Shown piece by piece: positions 21,599 through 21,622 of a stretch of DNA of 21,622 bases (within the stretch, counting starts at the first letter, position 1; every line of letters begins with the position of its first letter). Source of the DNA: Pseudomonadota bacterium (GTDB taxonomy: Bacteria; BMS3Abin14). The DNA lies in contig JAFGWO010000185.1 in assembly GCA_016937135.1 (NCBI GenBank), positions 1-21,622 of the forward strand. Direction: 5' to 3'. A model generated the notes under the pieces. That model ran no database searches. It worked only from the letters and a program-made list of their open reading frames with translations, and was not told where the DNA came from. A program made the position numbers and the translations under genes.

Positions 21599-21622
21599 TG
21601 GGCCTCATACGGGACCGAGCAC

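Overview
The window reads as one chromosomal segment of a GC-rich (roughly 55-60% by eye) Gram-negative bacterium. Every convincing gene is on the + strand. Evidence for the cell type is a CsgG/FlgT-type lipoprotein with a lipobox, a PlsC acyltransferase, an FHA/Ser-Thr-kinase/PATAN-domain signalling style, an AmmeMemoRadiSam radical enzyme and purine-rich heptamer repeats between genes. This suits Desulfobacterota/Nitrospirota-like lineages, but the sequence alone does not fix the phylum.

Layout. 1-3929 is housekeeping: the end of thiL, thiD, a 29-residue bS22/AURKAIP1-type ribosomal protein, a TIGR00725 Rossmann protein, the tRNA methylthiotransferase miaB and a bifunctional-nuclease (DUF151) protein. 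4002-8809 is a signalling block: a VanZ-like membrane protein, a GAF-like/dead-GGDEF/DICT-like protein, a pseudo-receiver fused to a PATAN (DUF4388) domain and a degenerate GTPase-like tail, a canonical single-domain response regulator, and the CsgG-like lipoprotein. 9011-10932 is a plsC/MFS pair overlapping by 4 bp. 11050-12351 holds an SH3b membrane protein and a PHP phosphoesterase, each with a recognisable sigma70-type promoter. 12446-17480 is a second signalling block: a Ser/Thr kinase carrying a long solenoid of 13-residue repeats, a protein made almost wholly of pentapeptide repeats, and an FHA/zinc-ribbon protein. AmrS (overlapping the FHA gene by 4 bp), an unrecognised PD-(D/E)XK-like nuclease and adenine deaminase follow.

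The most striking part is the gene-free tail, 21286-21622. It contains a 28-bp sequence closely resembling a XerC/XerD dif site (21374-21401). Its XerC-type arm is also the left arm of a 21-bp near-perfect inverted repeat (21387-21450). Two 74-bp direct repeats (21397-21470 and 21525-21598) follow, each carrying a XerC half-site without its XerD partner. This may be the chromosome-dimer resolution site, the edge of a Xer-exploiting integrated element, or both. The uniform gene direction and the orientation bias of GGGNAGGG octamers toward the right end fit a nearby replication terminus.

Several signalling proteins have catalytic or phospho-accepting residues replaced (GGDEF read as GNFRF, receiver Asp read as Asn, GTPase without P-loop). 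The first signalling block therefore looks built largely from binding modules, and the second pairs a kinase with a phosphothreonine reader.
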